54,928 bases of DNA. It comes from an uncultured Collinsella sp. GTDB taxonomy: Bacteria > Actinomycetota > Coriobacteriia > Coriobacteriales > Coriobacteriaceae. Below are positions 24,753 to 32,897 of the stretch, piece after piece; positions within the stretch are counted from its first letter, which is position 1; the number at the start of each line of letters is the position of its first letter. Below the pieces are notes generated by a model. That model saw nothing but the letters and a program-made list of their open reading frames with translations, made no database searches and was not told where the DNA came from. A program made the position numbers and the translations under genes. The stretch is taken from assembly GCA_958346935.1 (NCBI GenBank), contig CATVTM010000004.1, positions 1 to 54,928 of the forward strand, read 5' to 3'.

Positions 24753-25241
24753 ATGATGGAACTTGTCAAGAAAACCAAATCGCGTCTCGCCGATCTCCTC
24801 GGGACGATCCCCGAGCACAAGGACGACGCCGTCGGCTCCGTGCTCACCCATCTGCTGGAGTCAGATCCCGACCTGGGCTTCGCACGAGCGGCGCGAGCCA
24901 ACGAGCGCCCGGGCTTTACGCGCATCGTCCGCGCGGGGATCGCCTACTACGCGAAGCCGGAGTACAAGGTCCTGAACCCGTTCAAGGAAGGCGGGAACGG
25001 CGTCTACTTCGTCAAGGGCTGCAACGACGACCCGACCGGCATCTTCTTCACCGATGCCTATCGCGTCAACGATGCAGAATACGGCGACGCCATCGAGGCC
25101 TACCTCTTCGCCTACGGCATCCCCCGCGATGACCTTGCCATGATGCCCGTCACCTTCTGGCCCAAGACCTACGAGCGCACGCCCGAGAACATCGCCGCCC
25201 TCCGCGCTGTCGGCGCGCCCCTCCCGAACGAGGGACTCTAA
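24753..25241 (+). CDS. Unknown protein in the mobilisation operon
   Basis: A 162-residue soluble protein beginning MMELVKKTKSRLADLLGTIP behind GAGAGGAAAACC. It has no cysteine pattern, signal or membrane segment beyond one cysteine; its middle is aromatic and Gly-rich (NPFKEGGNGVYFVKG, TGIFFTDAYRVND). The stop is 1 bp before the next start, so it is part of the mobilisation operon. I do not recognise a family; an antirestriction or relaxosome role would fit the position, but nothing shows it. Confidence 0.7.
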   Translation: MMELVKKTKSRLADLLGTIPEHKDDAVGSVLTHLLESDPDLGFARAARANERPGFTRIVRAGIAYYAKPEYKVLNPFKEGGNGVYFVKGCNDDPTGIFFTDAYRVNDAEYGDAIEAYLFAYGIPRDDLAMMPVTFWPKTYERTPENIAALRAVGAPLPNEGL

Positions 25242-25242
25242 G

Positions 25243-25707
25243 ATGGCCATCGGAAAAGACGGGTCGAAGGTCATGAGCCTCCGACTCCCCGACAAGGCGT
25301 ATCGCCGCCTCCACGCCTACGGGGTTTCCAAGGATCTTAGCGACAGCGCAGCCGCCCGCGAGCTCATCACTGCCGGACTCGCCTCCGACGGCCTGGCGCT
25401 CTACTCCACCGAGCTCGGAACCTATCTGCGCGGCGTCATGCAGCCGCTGCTGGAGCAGCTCGACCGCACGCTCGGCGAGCGCAACGCCGAGCAGGAGGAC
25501 CGCATCGCGCGCGTCGTGCACCGCGCCACGCGCGCCTCGATCGTCGCGGCAATCGCCGCCGTCGAGATCGAGAAGGGCACGTTCGAGGGTCTGAATAGCG
25601 TGAGCGCCTCGGACATCTACGCCGCCTACGACAAGCAGGCCGGCCTCATGCAGCGCGGCATGACGCTCTCGGAGGCGAGGGAGCGCCTAGCCGATGGCAA
25701 GTCGTAG
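25243..25707 (+). CDS. Ribbon-helix-helix-like mobilisation accessory protein
   Basis: The 154-residue protein starts with KVMSLRLPDKAYRRLHAYGV, a typical RHH strand and helix, then a long predicted helix (LEQLDRTLGERNAEQEDRIA). Its stop overlaps the relaxase start by 14 bp, the usual arrangement of relaxosome accessory (MobC/TraY-like) genes. It probably binds oriT DNA and recruits the relaxase. Confidence 0.65.
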   Translation: MAIGKDGSKVMSLRLPDKAYRRLHAYGVSKDLSDSAAARELITAGLASDGLALYSTELGTYLRGVMQPLLEQLDRTLGERNAEQEDRIARVVHRATRASIVAAIAAVEIEKGTFEGLNSVSASDIYAAYDKQAGLMQRGMTLSEARERLADGKS

Positions 25708-27052
25708 CAGCCTCGTCGTGAACGCCCGCGTGCACCTCCCCGGTTCGCGCGGGCGTTCCGCCGTCATCACCAACAACATCGAATACGTCGCCACGCGCGA
25801 GGGGGCCGACAAGTCAGCCACCGTCGACGACCTCAGGCGCTCCGAGCTCGCAGAGAGGATGGGGCTCGTCGGCTACTGCGCCGAGAGGCCCGGATCGACC
25901 GCGCTCTTCGACCAGAACGGGGCCGTCCAGCTCCGCACGGCCCGCAGGGAGCTCGAAAAGGCCGACGGCGCGATTGCCACCGTCGTTCTCAGCGTCCGCA
26001 GGGACGAGGCGCGCGAGCTCGACCTCGCGTGCAAGGAGGACTGGCAGCGCTTCTGCCGACGAAACCTCTCGCCGGCACTTGCCGAGGCAATGGGCATCCC
26101 CGAGTCAAGCGTCCGCTGGGTAGCCGCCGAGCACGAGAACCACCCGAGCTCCAAGCACGTGCACGTTATTGCGTGGTCGTCCGATGGCTCGTTCGATTCG
26201 CTCATGGCCCGCAACAGGCTCGACCGGGCAAGAAACGCGCTCACCGACGCGGCCCTGACCCCGGCACTCGCGGCCGAGCACGTGGCCCGCGACCTCGCGA
26301 GGTCGCGGGCGGTCGACGCCGTCCGCCATATCCCCGCCGATGAGATTGACATCGCGCTACCTGCGGACGGCCGCATCTCCTACGCGCACCTCCGCCGCTG
26401 GCACCCAGATGTCGCCAAGGCCGTCGATGCCGCAAACGCGGAAGCGGGGTCGAGGCACCTTGAAATCAAGGAGGCGGGCGCAGCTTACCGCAAGTCCGTG
26501 GAGCGCTGCGCCGACCTCAAGGGGCTCGAAGGCGTTGCGCGGGACCGCTACGTGAACGACGCCATGCACGAGCTACGCACGCGCCAGGGCAACGCCCTAC
26601 TGAGGGTCATCGCACCCGACCGGGCAACGGACCCCGAAAGGGAACCGATAAGGTCCGCAAGGCCGGACGACGGGCCCGCAACGGAGCGCAAGCGCATGAG
26701 GCCGCTCGTCGGCGAAGTCCGCGCCTGCGTCACCGGAAAAGACCTGGAGAGGGCGCGAGAAGCCGTCCGCGAGCGCAGGCCCATCCCGGAGAGATGCCTC
26801 CGGTCGTGCCCGTCCTACGCGCTTTCCATGGCAAAAGCCCCCGTTGCTGTGGGCAGTGCCCTTGCCAAAACGCTCGCGTCCGCAACAGAGGGTCCCAAAG
26901 GCAAGAAGGACCTGCCAGACGAAGTCGGCCAGAAGGCCGAGCGCGCGCTCGCGAGGGCGCTCGCAGCCGCCGTATCGGCCGCGATCAGGGGCGATGCGAC
27001 GGGCATCGTGCTCGACCCAGCGAAAACAATAGTGAAGGGAATGATTCTATGA
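25694..27052 (+). CDS. Relaxase (MobL/MOBP-like)
   Basis: The 452-residue protein carries an HUH-type relaxase centre: AAEHENHPSSKHVHVIAW (about residues 138-155), with the HxxxxxxxHxH metal-binding set, and an N-terminal NNIEYVATREGA with the candidate tyrosine for nicking. LDRARNALTDAALTPALAAE lies behind it. Relaxases nick oriT and stay covalently bound to the transferred strand. It overlaps the coupling-protein gene by 4 bp (ATGA). The C-terminal third is alanine-rich and unassigned. Confidence 0.8.
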   Translation: MASRSSLVVNARVHLPGSRGRSAVITNNIEYVATREGADKSATVDDLRRSELAERMGLVGYCAERPGSTALFDQNGAVQLRTARRELEKADGAIATVVLSVRRDEARELDLACKEDWQRFCRRNLSPALAEAMGIPESSVRWVAAEHENHPSSKHVHVIAWSSDGSFDSLMARNRLDRARNALTDAALTPALAAEHVARDLARSRAVDAVRHIPADEIDIALPADGRISYAHLRRWHPDVAKAVDAANAEAGSRHLEIKEAGAAYRKSVERCADLKGLEGVARDRYVNDAMHELRTRQGNALLRVIAPDRATDPEREPIRSARPDDGPATERKRMRPLVGEVRACVTGKDLERAREAVRERRPIPERCLRSCPSYALSMAKAPVAVGSALAKTLASATEGPKGKKDLPDEVGQKAERALARALAAAVSAAIRGDATGIVLDPAKTIVKGMIL

Positions 27053-28989
27053 GCAAGCAGAAGAGTTTCAACGTCGACGAGGGCGCGCACCTCAAGCGCT
27101 GTGTCGCCGCCGGCGCGGTCGCTGGGACCGCGATCGTGCTCGTCCTGCTGCCGGCAGTATGGCGCTGGCTAGAAGCATGGTTCACCGGCATCGCCGCGAC
27201 GCTCAGAAGCTTCGGGACGGCCGCGGCGCCCGAACTCCCCGATGCCATGTTCCAAAACCCGCTCGAAGTCCTACCTGAGCTAATCCAGGACGATGCTTTC
27301 CTCGTGGGATGCGCGGCAACCCTCGCTGTCTCAATGGCTGCCGGCATCTGGAGCCATCTCGACTGGTCCCGTTGGCTCCACGACGGGACCTGGGTCGGCG
27401 GACGCCGCGCGCCCGGCGCGCCCATCCACGGCAACGCGAGGCTCATCTCAGCACGCGGCGAGCTTAAGCGTAGAAGCGAGTCGTGGCAGGAGGGCGGCAA
27501 ACCCTCGGGCGGCACGTTGGTCGTGGGCGAGATCGGGAGGAGCGTCAGGCTCATCGACTCGGTCCACGCCTGCATCCTCGCCGAAAGCGGCGAGGGAAAG
27601 AGCCGCCGCGTCGCCATAATGTCTGCCATGGCAAACTTCGAGCAGGGGCGTTCCCTCATCATCAACGACATCAAGGGCGAGCTCAGGGCCTTCCTTGAGC
27701 CTGTGTTCGAGAAGACGGGCACTCACCGCATCGTCGACGTGATGTTCGACGCGCCCGCGTCCTCGGTTCGGTTCGATCCGCTCGAGAGGGCAAAGGAGGC
27801 CTTTAGGGCGGAGGGGGCCGGCGGCTGCGCACGGGAGCTGCGCGAGCTAGCGCGCTGCATCGTGCCCGCGCCGTCGAAAGGTCAGCCGTTCTTCTACGAC
27901 GGCGCTCGGAACCTCTTCGTCGGCATCTCCCTCGCCCTCATCGAGGACGCGTCCATCCCGGAAGACGAGAAGACCGTCATGTCCGTCGCTGCCGCGATCT
28001 CGCCGTCGGGCGACCAGGGACCGCTTGACCGCATCGCCGCCCTGGCGGCGTCTTTGCCCGCGGAAGACCCCGCGCTCCCCTTCCTCGGCGGGCTCAACGG
28101 TGAGCACGGGGGCGGGCCCGGCATCGTCTCGACCTTGAGCAACTGCCTCACCGAGTACGTCGACGGCAACGTGGCTCGGATGCTCCACGATGACGAGTGC
28201 GGCCTCGGGGGCATCGGCGAGGAGCCCACGGCGGTCTTCATCTCATCATCCTCTGCAACGGGCAACTACAAGCGACTCGTCCAGACGTTCGTTTCCCAAG
28301 CGCTCTCGGCGCTGCGCTCCTGCGCCGCGGGCCATGCCGGGCGCTGCCCCGTCGAGACCGTCCTCCTCCTCGATGAGGCGGCCTCCCTCGGCCGCAACGA
28401 GAGGATCGTCCAGGACCTGGGAGAGATGCGCTCGGAAGGCGTCCATGTTCTCTGGTTCTGTCAGTCGCTCCTCCAGCTCCAGTCCGTCTCCGGCTACAGC
28501 CGAGAAGAGGCCGAGACGATTCTCGACCTCCTCAAGGACAAGGTCGTTCTCTCCTGCTCCAACCTCGACACCGCGCGCAAGCTCTCGGAGTCGATGGGCT
28601 CCTACACGGCGGTCGCGCAGTCCACGAGCCGAACTAAGGGAACGAACACCGGCTCGACGGGCACGAGCGAGGGACTCGTGCGCAGGCCGCTCATCACGCC
28701 CGACGAGCTCCAGCGTTGGACCGGCCGCGAGACGGGAGCCCTCGTGATCCACGACGGCGTACCCATGGCCTTCCCCAGCAGGGACGTTACCGAGACTTTC
28801 GTGGGACCCATGCTCGGGATGACGTCACCCGATGCCGAACGAACACTCATGGAGCGATCAACCGCTCGCCGCAAGATCAGGAACGAGACGGCACCGAGGG
28901 TTTGGCGGGGCCCGACCGCCCCCGACGCCACGTCGACAGCGCCGACGAAGCCGAAAACGGCCGCAGGTTACGTTCCCGAGGGCTTCTAG
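27049..28989 (+). CDS. VirD4/TraG-type conjugative coupling protein
   Basis: The 646-residue ATPase has two N-terminal membrane segments (about residues 17-36 and 84-100), a Walker A in ILAESGEGKSRR, NDIKGELRAF behind it, and a Walker B in VETVLLLDEAASLG. It links the relaxosome to a type IV secretion channel. The start at 27,049 overlaps the relaxase stop and follows AAGGGA; the longer open frame is not supported. No other type IV secretion genes are in the window, so the element must borrow a channel and is mobilisable rather than self-transmissible. Confidence 0.88.
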   Translation: MSKQKSFNVDEGAHLKRCVAAGAVAGTAIVLVLLPAVWRWLEAWFTGIAATLRSFGTAAAPELPDAMFQNPLEVLPELIQDDAFLVGCAATLAVSMAAGIWSHLDWSRWLHDGTWVGGRRAPGAPIHGNARLISARGELKRRSESWQEGGKPSGGTLVVGEIGRSVRLIDSVHACILAESGEGKSRRVAIMSAMANFEQGRSLIINDIKGELRAFLEPVFEKTGTHRIVDVMFDAPASSVRFDPLERAKEAFRAEGAGGCARELRELARCIVPAPSKGQPFFYDGARNLFVGISLALIEDASIPEDEKTVMSVAAAISPSGDQGPLDRIAALAASLPAEDPALPFLGGLNGEHGGGPGIVSTLSNCLTEYVDGNVARMLHDDECGLGGIGEEPTAVFISSSSATGNYKRLVQTFVSQALSALRSCAAGHAGRCPVETVLLLDEAASLGRNERIVQDLGEMRSEGVHVLWFCQSLLQLQSVSGYSREEAETILDLLKDKVVLSCSNLDTARKLSESMGSYTAVAQSTSRTKGTNTGSTGTSEGLVRRPLITPDELQRWTGRETGALVIHDGVPMAFPSRDVTETFVGPMLGMTSPDAERTLMERSTARRKIRNETAPRVWRGPTAPDATSTAPTKPKTAAGYVPEGF

Positions 28990-29034
28990 CCGCGTAATCG
29001 CCCATATCTAGCGGAAACGCCCCAATCAACTACG

Positions 29035-29105
29035 CACCCGCGCCCGCGCGCTACACGTGGATGCGGGTGTTTTTCGTTTTAGGCGCAGGCATCTACCTGC
29101 GCTTT
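29035..29105 (+). terminator. Terminator after the mobilisation operon
   Basis: CACCCGC (29,035-29,041) pairs with GCGGGTG (29,063-29,069), followed by TTTTT. A second hairpin, GCGCAGG/CCTGCGC with TTT, follows at 29,083-29,105, and a third, ACTCGGC/GCCGAGT, directly after. Together they isolate the operon from the cargo genes. Confidence 0.75.
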
Positions 29106-29279
29106 CGAACTCGGCTCGCCGAGTTGCGCCGTTTGCCTCCGGCGAAACGTAGTGGAGCCTTATCCTGCACCGCCGATTCGTGGCGGAAATAGAAGTCAAC
29201 AGGTCTCACGATATTCGAATAGCATAAAGAGAAGCAGCACCGCGCATCCACAGATTTCTTCCAGCGATCCGTCACCGAG

Positions 29280-29510
29280 TCACCCCGTAAACAGGTCGGA
29301 ATCGAAAAACTCCCTTAGAGAAACACCAAGGCCCCTTGCTATGCGCTCTATGTTCTCGATCGAGATGTTCCGTTTCCCGGTTTCGACCTCGGCAAAATAG
29401 GTTCGAGACATCTCTATCGAGTACGCAAGGGCTTCCTGGCTGTATCCAAGAGCGTTTCTCAATTCCTTGATGCGAAGTCCGACTTTCATTTTTGCATCTA
29501 GCTGAGTCAT
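29280..29510 (-). CDS. XRE family HTH regulator
   Basis: A 76-residue protein that is almost only a helix-turn-helix: VGLRIKELRNALGYSQEALA, then MSRTYFAEVETGKRNI and LREFFDSDLF. GGGAGGT lies 4 bases before the start at 29,510, so the longer frame to 29,600 is rejected. It is divergent from the Tat lipoprotein gene across a tandem 15-bp repeat that may be its operator. Confidence 0.85.
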   Translation of the reverse strand: MTQLDAKMKVGLRIKELRNALGYSQEALAYSIEMSRTYFAEVETGKRNISIENIERIARGLGVSLREFFDSDLFTG

Positions 29511-29549
29511 TGGTACCTCCCGACTGGTGGTGCCAATGATTTGAGTCGG

Positions 29550-29579
29550 ACCTATATGAGTCACACCTATATAAGTGAC
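29550..29579. promoter_or_regulatory. Tandem 15-bp repeat, candidate operator
   Basis: ACCTATATGAGTCAC (29,550-29,564) is followed at once by ACCTATATAAGTGAC (29,565-29,579), with two differences. On the minus strand a TTGTCA...CATATA promoter (17-bp spacer) for the XRE gene spans these repeats, so binding could give autoregulation. Confidence 0.5.
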
Positions 29580-29664
29580 AATTTGCAATACAATGCTCAC
29601 GTGGCCCTTTTCCAGGTTGAAGGGATCGCCGTAAGTACCATCTATGAATCAAAGGAGAACTGCC

Positions 29665-30471
29665 ATGGCGATGAATGTATCCCGGCGCGGCTTTTTGGGC
29701 GCTGTCGGACTGATGTCGATTGCCGGATTGAGCGGCTTGAGCGGATGCGGACCGACGGGAGTAAAGGGAAAGACGCTCTATTACATATCGGTCTGCGACA
29801 ACGTCGCCCTCGGGAAGATGACGAATAACAAGCTGGGTTCCGAGACGACGATCACCTTCGACGACGGGGACGGCTGGCATTACGCAGGGTCGTTCGAGTC
29901 CTCGGGAACGTGGAGGCAGGAAGACGAGAACATCGTATTGAGCTCAAGCGAGCTCGGTACCCTGACGCTCAAGAAGGCCGACGATGCGGATGCCTATATC
30001 CCCTCTGGCGACGAGGAGTACGGCGAGCGCTATTTCCTGAGCGAGGACGATGCGAAGAAGTACTACGAGGACTACACCGGCAAGGCGGTCGCCCGCGTCA
30101 AAGAGCTGCTTGAATCGCAGGAATGGGAACGCTCGAACCGGCCGGAGTCCATGGCGAGCCCCGAGGAGATCAACTTCGACAGCGGAAAGATCGCATTCAA
30201 GAAGGCGTCGTATAACCAAAAGGGCTATCTGTTCACTCAAGGTCCCAGTGATGACGAATGGGCCGCATCGGACCATTCGGGAAAGTACAGCCTCACGGTC
30301 AAAGACCAGAGGGCGAAGGATACCGACTCGACACCGCGCCCGCTCGTTTACAAGGGCGAGCTGACGGCCGATGGGGCGTCGGTGGCCTATACCCTCGAGA
30401 AACGTAACGACAGCCTGGTTCTGAAGCTGGGAGAGACGATGTATGACCCGGTGTTCACGAATGGAAAATAG
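29665..30471 (+). CDS. Tat-exported lipoprotein of unknown function
   Basis: A 268-residue protein from ATG 29,665, behind AAAGGAG. It begins MAMNVSRRGFLGAVGLMSIA with the twin-arginine motif SRRGFLG and a lipobox LSGC at about residues 26-29, so it is exported folded and anchored by lipid. The mature part is acidic, with repeated strand-like segments such as TITFDDGDGWHYAGSFES, and may be a beta-rich binding domain. I recognise no family. It overlaps the next surface-protein gene by 11 bp. Confidence 0.8.
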   Translation: MAMNVSRRGFLGAVGLMSIAGLSGLSGCGPTGVKGKTLYYISVCDNVALGKMTNNKLGSETTITFDDGDGWHYAGSFESSGTWRQEDENIVLSSSELGTLTLKKADDADAYIPSGDEEYGERYFLSEDDAKKYYEDYTGKAVARVKELLESQEWERSNRPESMASPEEINFDSGKIAFKKASYNQKGYLFTQGPSDDEWAASDHSGKYSLTVKDQRAKDTDSTPRPLVYKGELTADGASVAYTLEKRNDSLVLKLGETMYDPVFTNGK

Positions 30472-31684
30472 CGGTCGAATCAAGCTCTTCGGGCGCGAGT
30501 TCTCCCGTAAGCAGGTCTGCGCGGCTGGTGCGGGAATCCTCTGTGCGGCGCTTCTCATCGGCGGCGGTGGGTATGCCATCACACATGCCGGGTGGACGGG
30601 CAAAGCGAATGTCCCTGCGGTGTCCCAGTCAAAGGACGATGAGGAGCAGGACATGGCGCTCATCCTTGAGGTGAAGGCCGACGGCTGGGATGCGGACACC
30701 TCCACGCCCGTCATCGCCCATATCGAGGATGAGGACGGGGAAGTAGACTTCTACACCGCTATCGCCGCGAACAAGCAGGTGACCGTGAAGGTCGGCAAGT
30801 CCGGTACCTATACCGTCACATTCATCTCACCTGTGAACGCCGACGGTTCCATCTATAAGGTGCCATCGAAGAAGGTTACCGCCGGGAAGGCCGATAAGAA
30901 GACGGCCAGCACGGATGTGACTTTCAACAAGGTGGATGCGGATAAGGTGACGAAGGATGACCTGACCGCCATCGCCAAGGACGTCGCAGCAGCCGTGAAG
31001 AAGGGCGATTCCACCCTGACCGGAGACAAGGGTGCCGAGGTCGTGAAGAAGTTCGAGGACAACATCAAGAAGAACCCGAACGCCGATGCCGATGCCGTCG
31101 AGAAGGAGAGCGAAAAGGCACAGGAGACGGCCAAGGAGGACACGTCTGACGCGAAGACCCCGGAGACCTCCGACAACAAGAAGAACGATTCCGGTTCCAA
31201 AAACGATAGCGGAAACAACGGCTCTGGAAATAAGTCCGATAGCAAGCCGAGTGGAAACAACAACGGTGGCAACTCTAGCTCCGGTTCGAATTCGGGCAGT
31301 ACGACGAAGAAGGACGACACCCCGGCGCATCAGCACGACTGGGTTGCCCAGACAAAGACCGTCCACCACGACGCTCAGTACACGACCGTCCACCACGACG
31401 CGGTGACGCATCAGGTATGGCATGACCCGGTGACGGAAGAACACTATATCTGCAATCAGTGCGGTGCGGATATTACGTCAGACCCATGGGGACATATTAA
31501 CAATTCCCTTATGAATGGTGGTAATTGCGGAAGCTATCACTCTACCTATGTGACTGTAAAGCAGGGGTATTATGAAACCGTGACCGACCAAGCGGCCTAT
31601 GACGAGCAGGTGCAGGTGAGCAAGGCATGGGATGAAACCGTAACCACTGGGTACAAGTGCTCTTCCTGCGGCGCCACGAAGTAG
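30461..31684 (+). CDS. Membrane-anchored protein with zinc-ribbon C terminus
   Basis: A 407-residue protein from ATG 30,461. One N-terminal membrane segment (AAGAGILCAALLIGGGGYAI) is followed by a strand-rich domain with VKADGWDADTSTPVIAHIED, a helical lysine-rich part, a Ser/Asn/Gly/Lys linker of about 60 residues, and a C-terminal region with repeats of the TVHHDAQYTT type and two CxxC pairs (ICNQCG and KCSSCG). The histidines and cysteines suggest zinc binding. The layout is that of a wall-spanning surface protein. It overlaps and probably works with the upstream lipoprotein. Confidence 0.75.
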   Translation: MENSGRIKLFGREFSRKQVCAAGAGILCAALLIGGGGYAITHAGWTGKANVPAVSQSKDDEEQDMALILEVKADGWDADTSTPVIAHIEDEDGEVDFYTAIAANKQVTVKVGKSGTYTVTFISPVNADGSIYKVPSKKVTAGKADKKTASTDVTFNKVDADKVTKDDLTAIAKDVAAAVKKGDSTLTGDKGAEVVKKFEDNIKKNPNADADAVEKESEKAQETAKEDTSDAKTPETSDNKKNDSGSKNDSGNNGSGNKSDSKPSGNNNGGNSSSGSNSGSTTKKDDTPAHQHDWVAQTKTVHHDAQYTTVHHDAVTHQVWHDPVTEEHYICNQCGADITSDPWGHINNSLMNGGNCGSYHSTYVTVKQGYYETVTDQAAYDEQVQVSKAWDETVTTGYKCSSCGATK

Positions 31685-31801
31685 CGGAAGCCGCCGGATT
31701 CTAGGCCGTAGCGGTCAAGCATCAGGTTGAGTTCTGTTGATACCGCCGGACGCACGCGCTCCGGTATCCTCCATGTCCCCCGAGCCACCTTAGCCAAGGT
31801 T

Positions 31802-31897
31802 CCAAGGGGCACCGCCCCTTGGCGCGCAGGGGCGCGGGGATGGCGCGAGGCATCCCCGGAAAAGCTGGCGCGGGCACGCCGATGGCATGCCCGCGCT
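31802..31897. terminator. Cluster of three perfect hairpins
   Basis: CCAAGGGGC/GCCCCTTGG (31,802-31,822, 3-base loop), GGGGATG/CATCCCC (31,836-31,857) and GCGCGGGCA/TGCCCGCGC (31,869-31,897; its first two stem bases are at 31,869-31,870) follow each other between convergent genes. They could terminate both transcripts, but no T tract is present; a structural role is possible. Confidence 0.5.
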
Positions 31898-31910
31898 CTC
31901 TGTGTGCGCC

Positions 31911-32204
31911 TCACCCCTCTTCGGCAACGTGCACGGTCCGGCCGCTCTCGCAGTCGATGCTCTCCACGTCGCCTAATCCGATTCGGACGGCAGCCCATCC
32001 GCCCCCGTCCTCCACCAAGGCATCGGCCTCGTCGCGTGCGTCCGAGACGAGTCGCCCGAGTTCGGGCGACCCCTCCGGAGCAGTGCCCATCTCGAACGCC
32101 CCGCCCTCGTCACCCAACTCAAACTCGACGACGACAGTCAGCCCGACGGCCCCACCCGGGGATTTGCCGAATCTGCCCGCGGCGTCAAACTCGTCCATCT
32201 CCAT
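31911..32204 (-). CDS. Small acidic protein of unknown function
   Basis: A 97-residue, strongly acidic protein beginning MEMDEFDAAGRFGKSPGGAV, with GGGAGGT 6 bases upstream. It lies 4 bp after the DUF2958 gene and is surely co-transcribed. No motif is recognised. Small acidic proteins on mobile elements are sometimes DNA mimics or antirestriction factors, but nothing here proves that. Confidence 0.7.
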   Translation of the reverse strand: MEMDEFDAAGRFGKSPGGAVGLTVVVEFELGDEGGAFEMGTAPEGSPELGRLVSDARDEADALVEDGGGWAAVRIGLGDVESIDCESGRTVHVAEEG

Positions 32205-32208
32205 GGAG

Positions 32209-32544
32209 TTACCTCCCCCTGACGGCGCTGAGCGACTTCGGCTCGAAGTGCTCGTCGCGTTCGATGGCGGCGAACCCCATTTGGTGGTTCAGCTCCTCCA
32301 TCTCCTTGATGCTGAAGTAGCCGAGCTCGTCGTCATAGCCCTCGACGAGGCCGAACGCCTCGTCCGTGCCGTCGAACTCGAGCAGCCACCAGTCCCATCC
32401 GTTCACGCACGAGAAGTAGTGGACGTATACCGTGGGGTCTCCCGCGCCGTCTTGCTCATAGAGCCTCGGCAACCCCTCCGCAATCTCCCTCGTCATCAGC
32501 TCCTGCATGTCTTCCTCCGTTTCCGGGCACGTTGCCCTGAACAT
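32209..32544 (-). CDS. DUF2958 domain-containing protein
   Basis: A 111-residue protein from ATG 32,544 behind AAGGGCGAG. It contains YVHYFSCVNGWDWWLLEFDG, DEAFGLVEGYDDELGYFSI and KEMEEL, the pattern of the DUF2958 family found on conjugative elements. Its biochemical role is unknown. It heads a two-gene unit with the acidic protein downstream. Confidence 0.75.
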   Translation of the reverse strand: MFRATCPETEEDMQELMTREIAEGLPRLYEQDGAGDPTVYVHYFSCVNGWDWWLLEFDGTDEAFGLVEGYDDELGYFSIKEMEELNHQMGFAAIERDEHFEPKSLSAVRGR

Positions 32545-32897
32545 CTCGCCCTTGCGGGCAAAGCCGAATGGCGACGCCGCGCGTCGTCGTCGGCTTTGCT
32601 CCCTGCAAAGCCGCACCGGAGCGAAGACGGGTCAAGGGAGTCCATGATGACCTCCACCAACCGGAGCGGAGCGGAGGTTTGTGCGGGGTCTCATGGGCCC
32701 CTTGACGCGGCGTAGCGGAGGTGCCACCCACGTAACGGATACGAGGTCATGACCGGCGAATGCCGCCGAAACGTTGGAAATCATGGGTCAAGACTGAAGA
32801 GAGGCGGCCGTCCCCAACGGACGGCCGCCTTAGCGAGCCTTACTAATTCGGTTCTGGTATATGATCCGAGACGCCCGCTGGGCAAATCCCGACGATA
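32545..32897. other. Noncoding stretch with several inverted repeats
   Basis: No gene was found. It holds GCAAAGCCGA/TCGGCTTTGC (about 32,560-32,600), ACCTCC/GGAGGT (about 32,651-32,675), GTCAAGGG against CCCTTGAC (about 32,633 and 32,698), and a perfect 12-bp stem AGGCGGCCGTCC/GGACGGCCGCCT at 32,802-32,830 that may end the Type III res transcript. Confidence 0.5.

Larger units (their letters stand above)
20649..28989 (+). mobile_element. Core of an integrative mobilisable element
   Basis: The set repressor, operators, excisionase, integrase, MobC-like, VapE-like, candidate origin, RHH protein, relaxase and coupling protein is contiguous and mostly overlapping. No secretion-channel genes are present. 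Outer borders are uncertain: cargo may extend to the guaA end at 38,619, with 20,520 as the other border. Confidence 0.75.

Noticed and set aside
31685..31910. Minus-strand frame with a protein-like stretch (RIPERVRPAVSTELNLMLDR)
   Set aside because: It has no start or ribosome site, overlaps the zinc-ribbon gene and the hairpin cluster, and shows no recognised family; possibly a gene remnant but unsupported.
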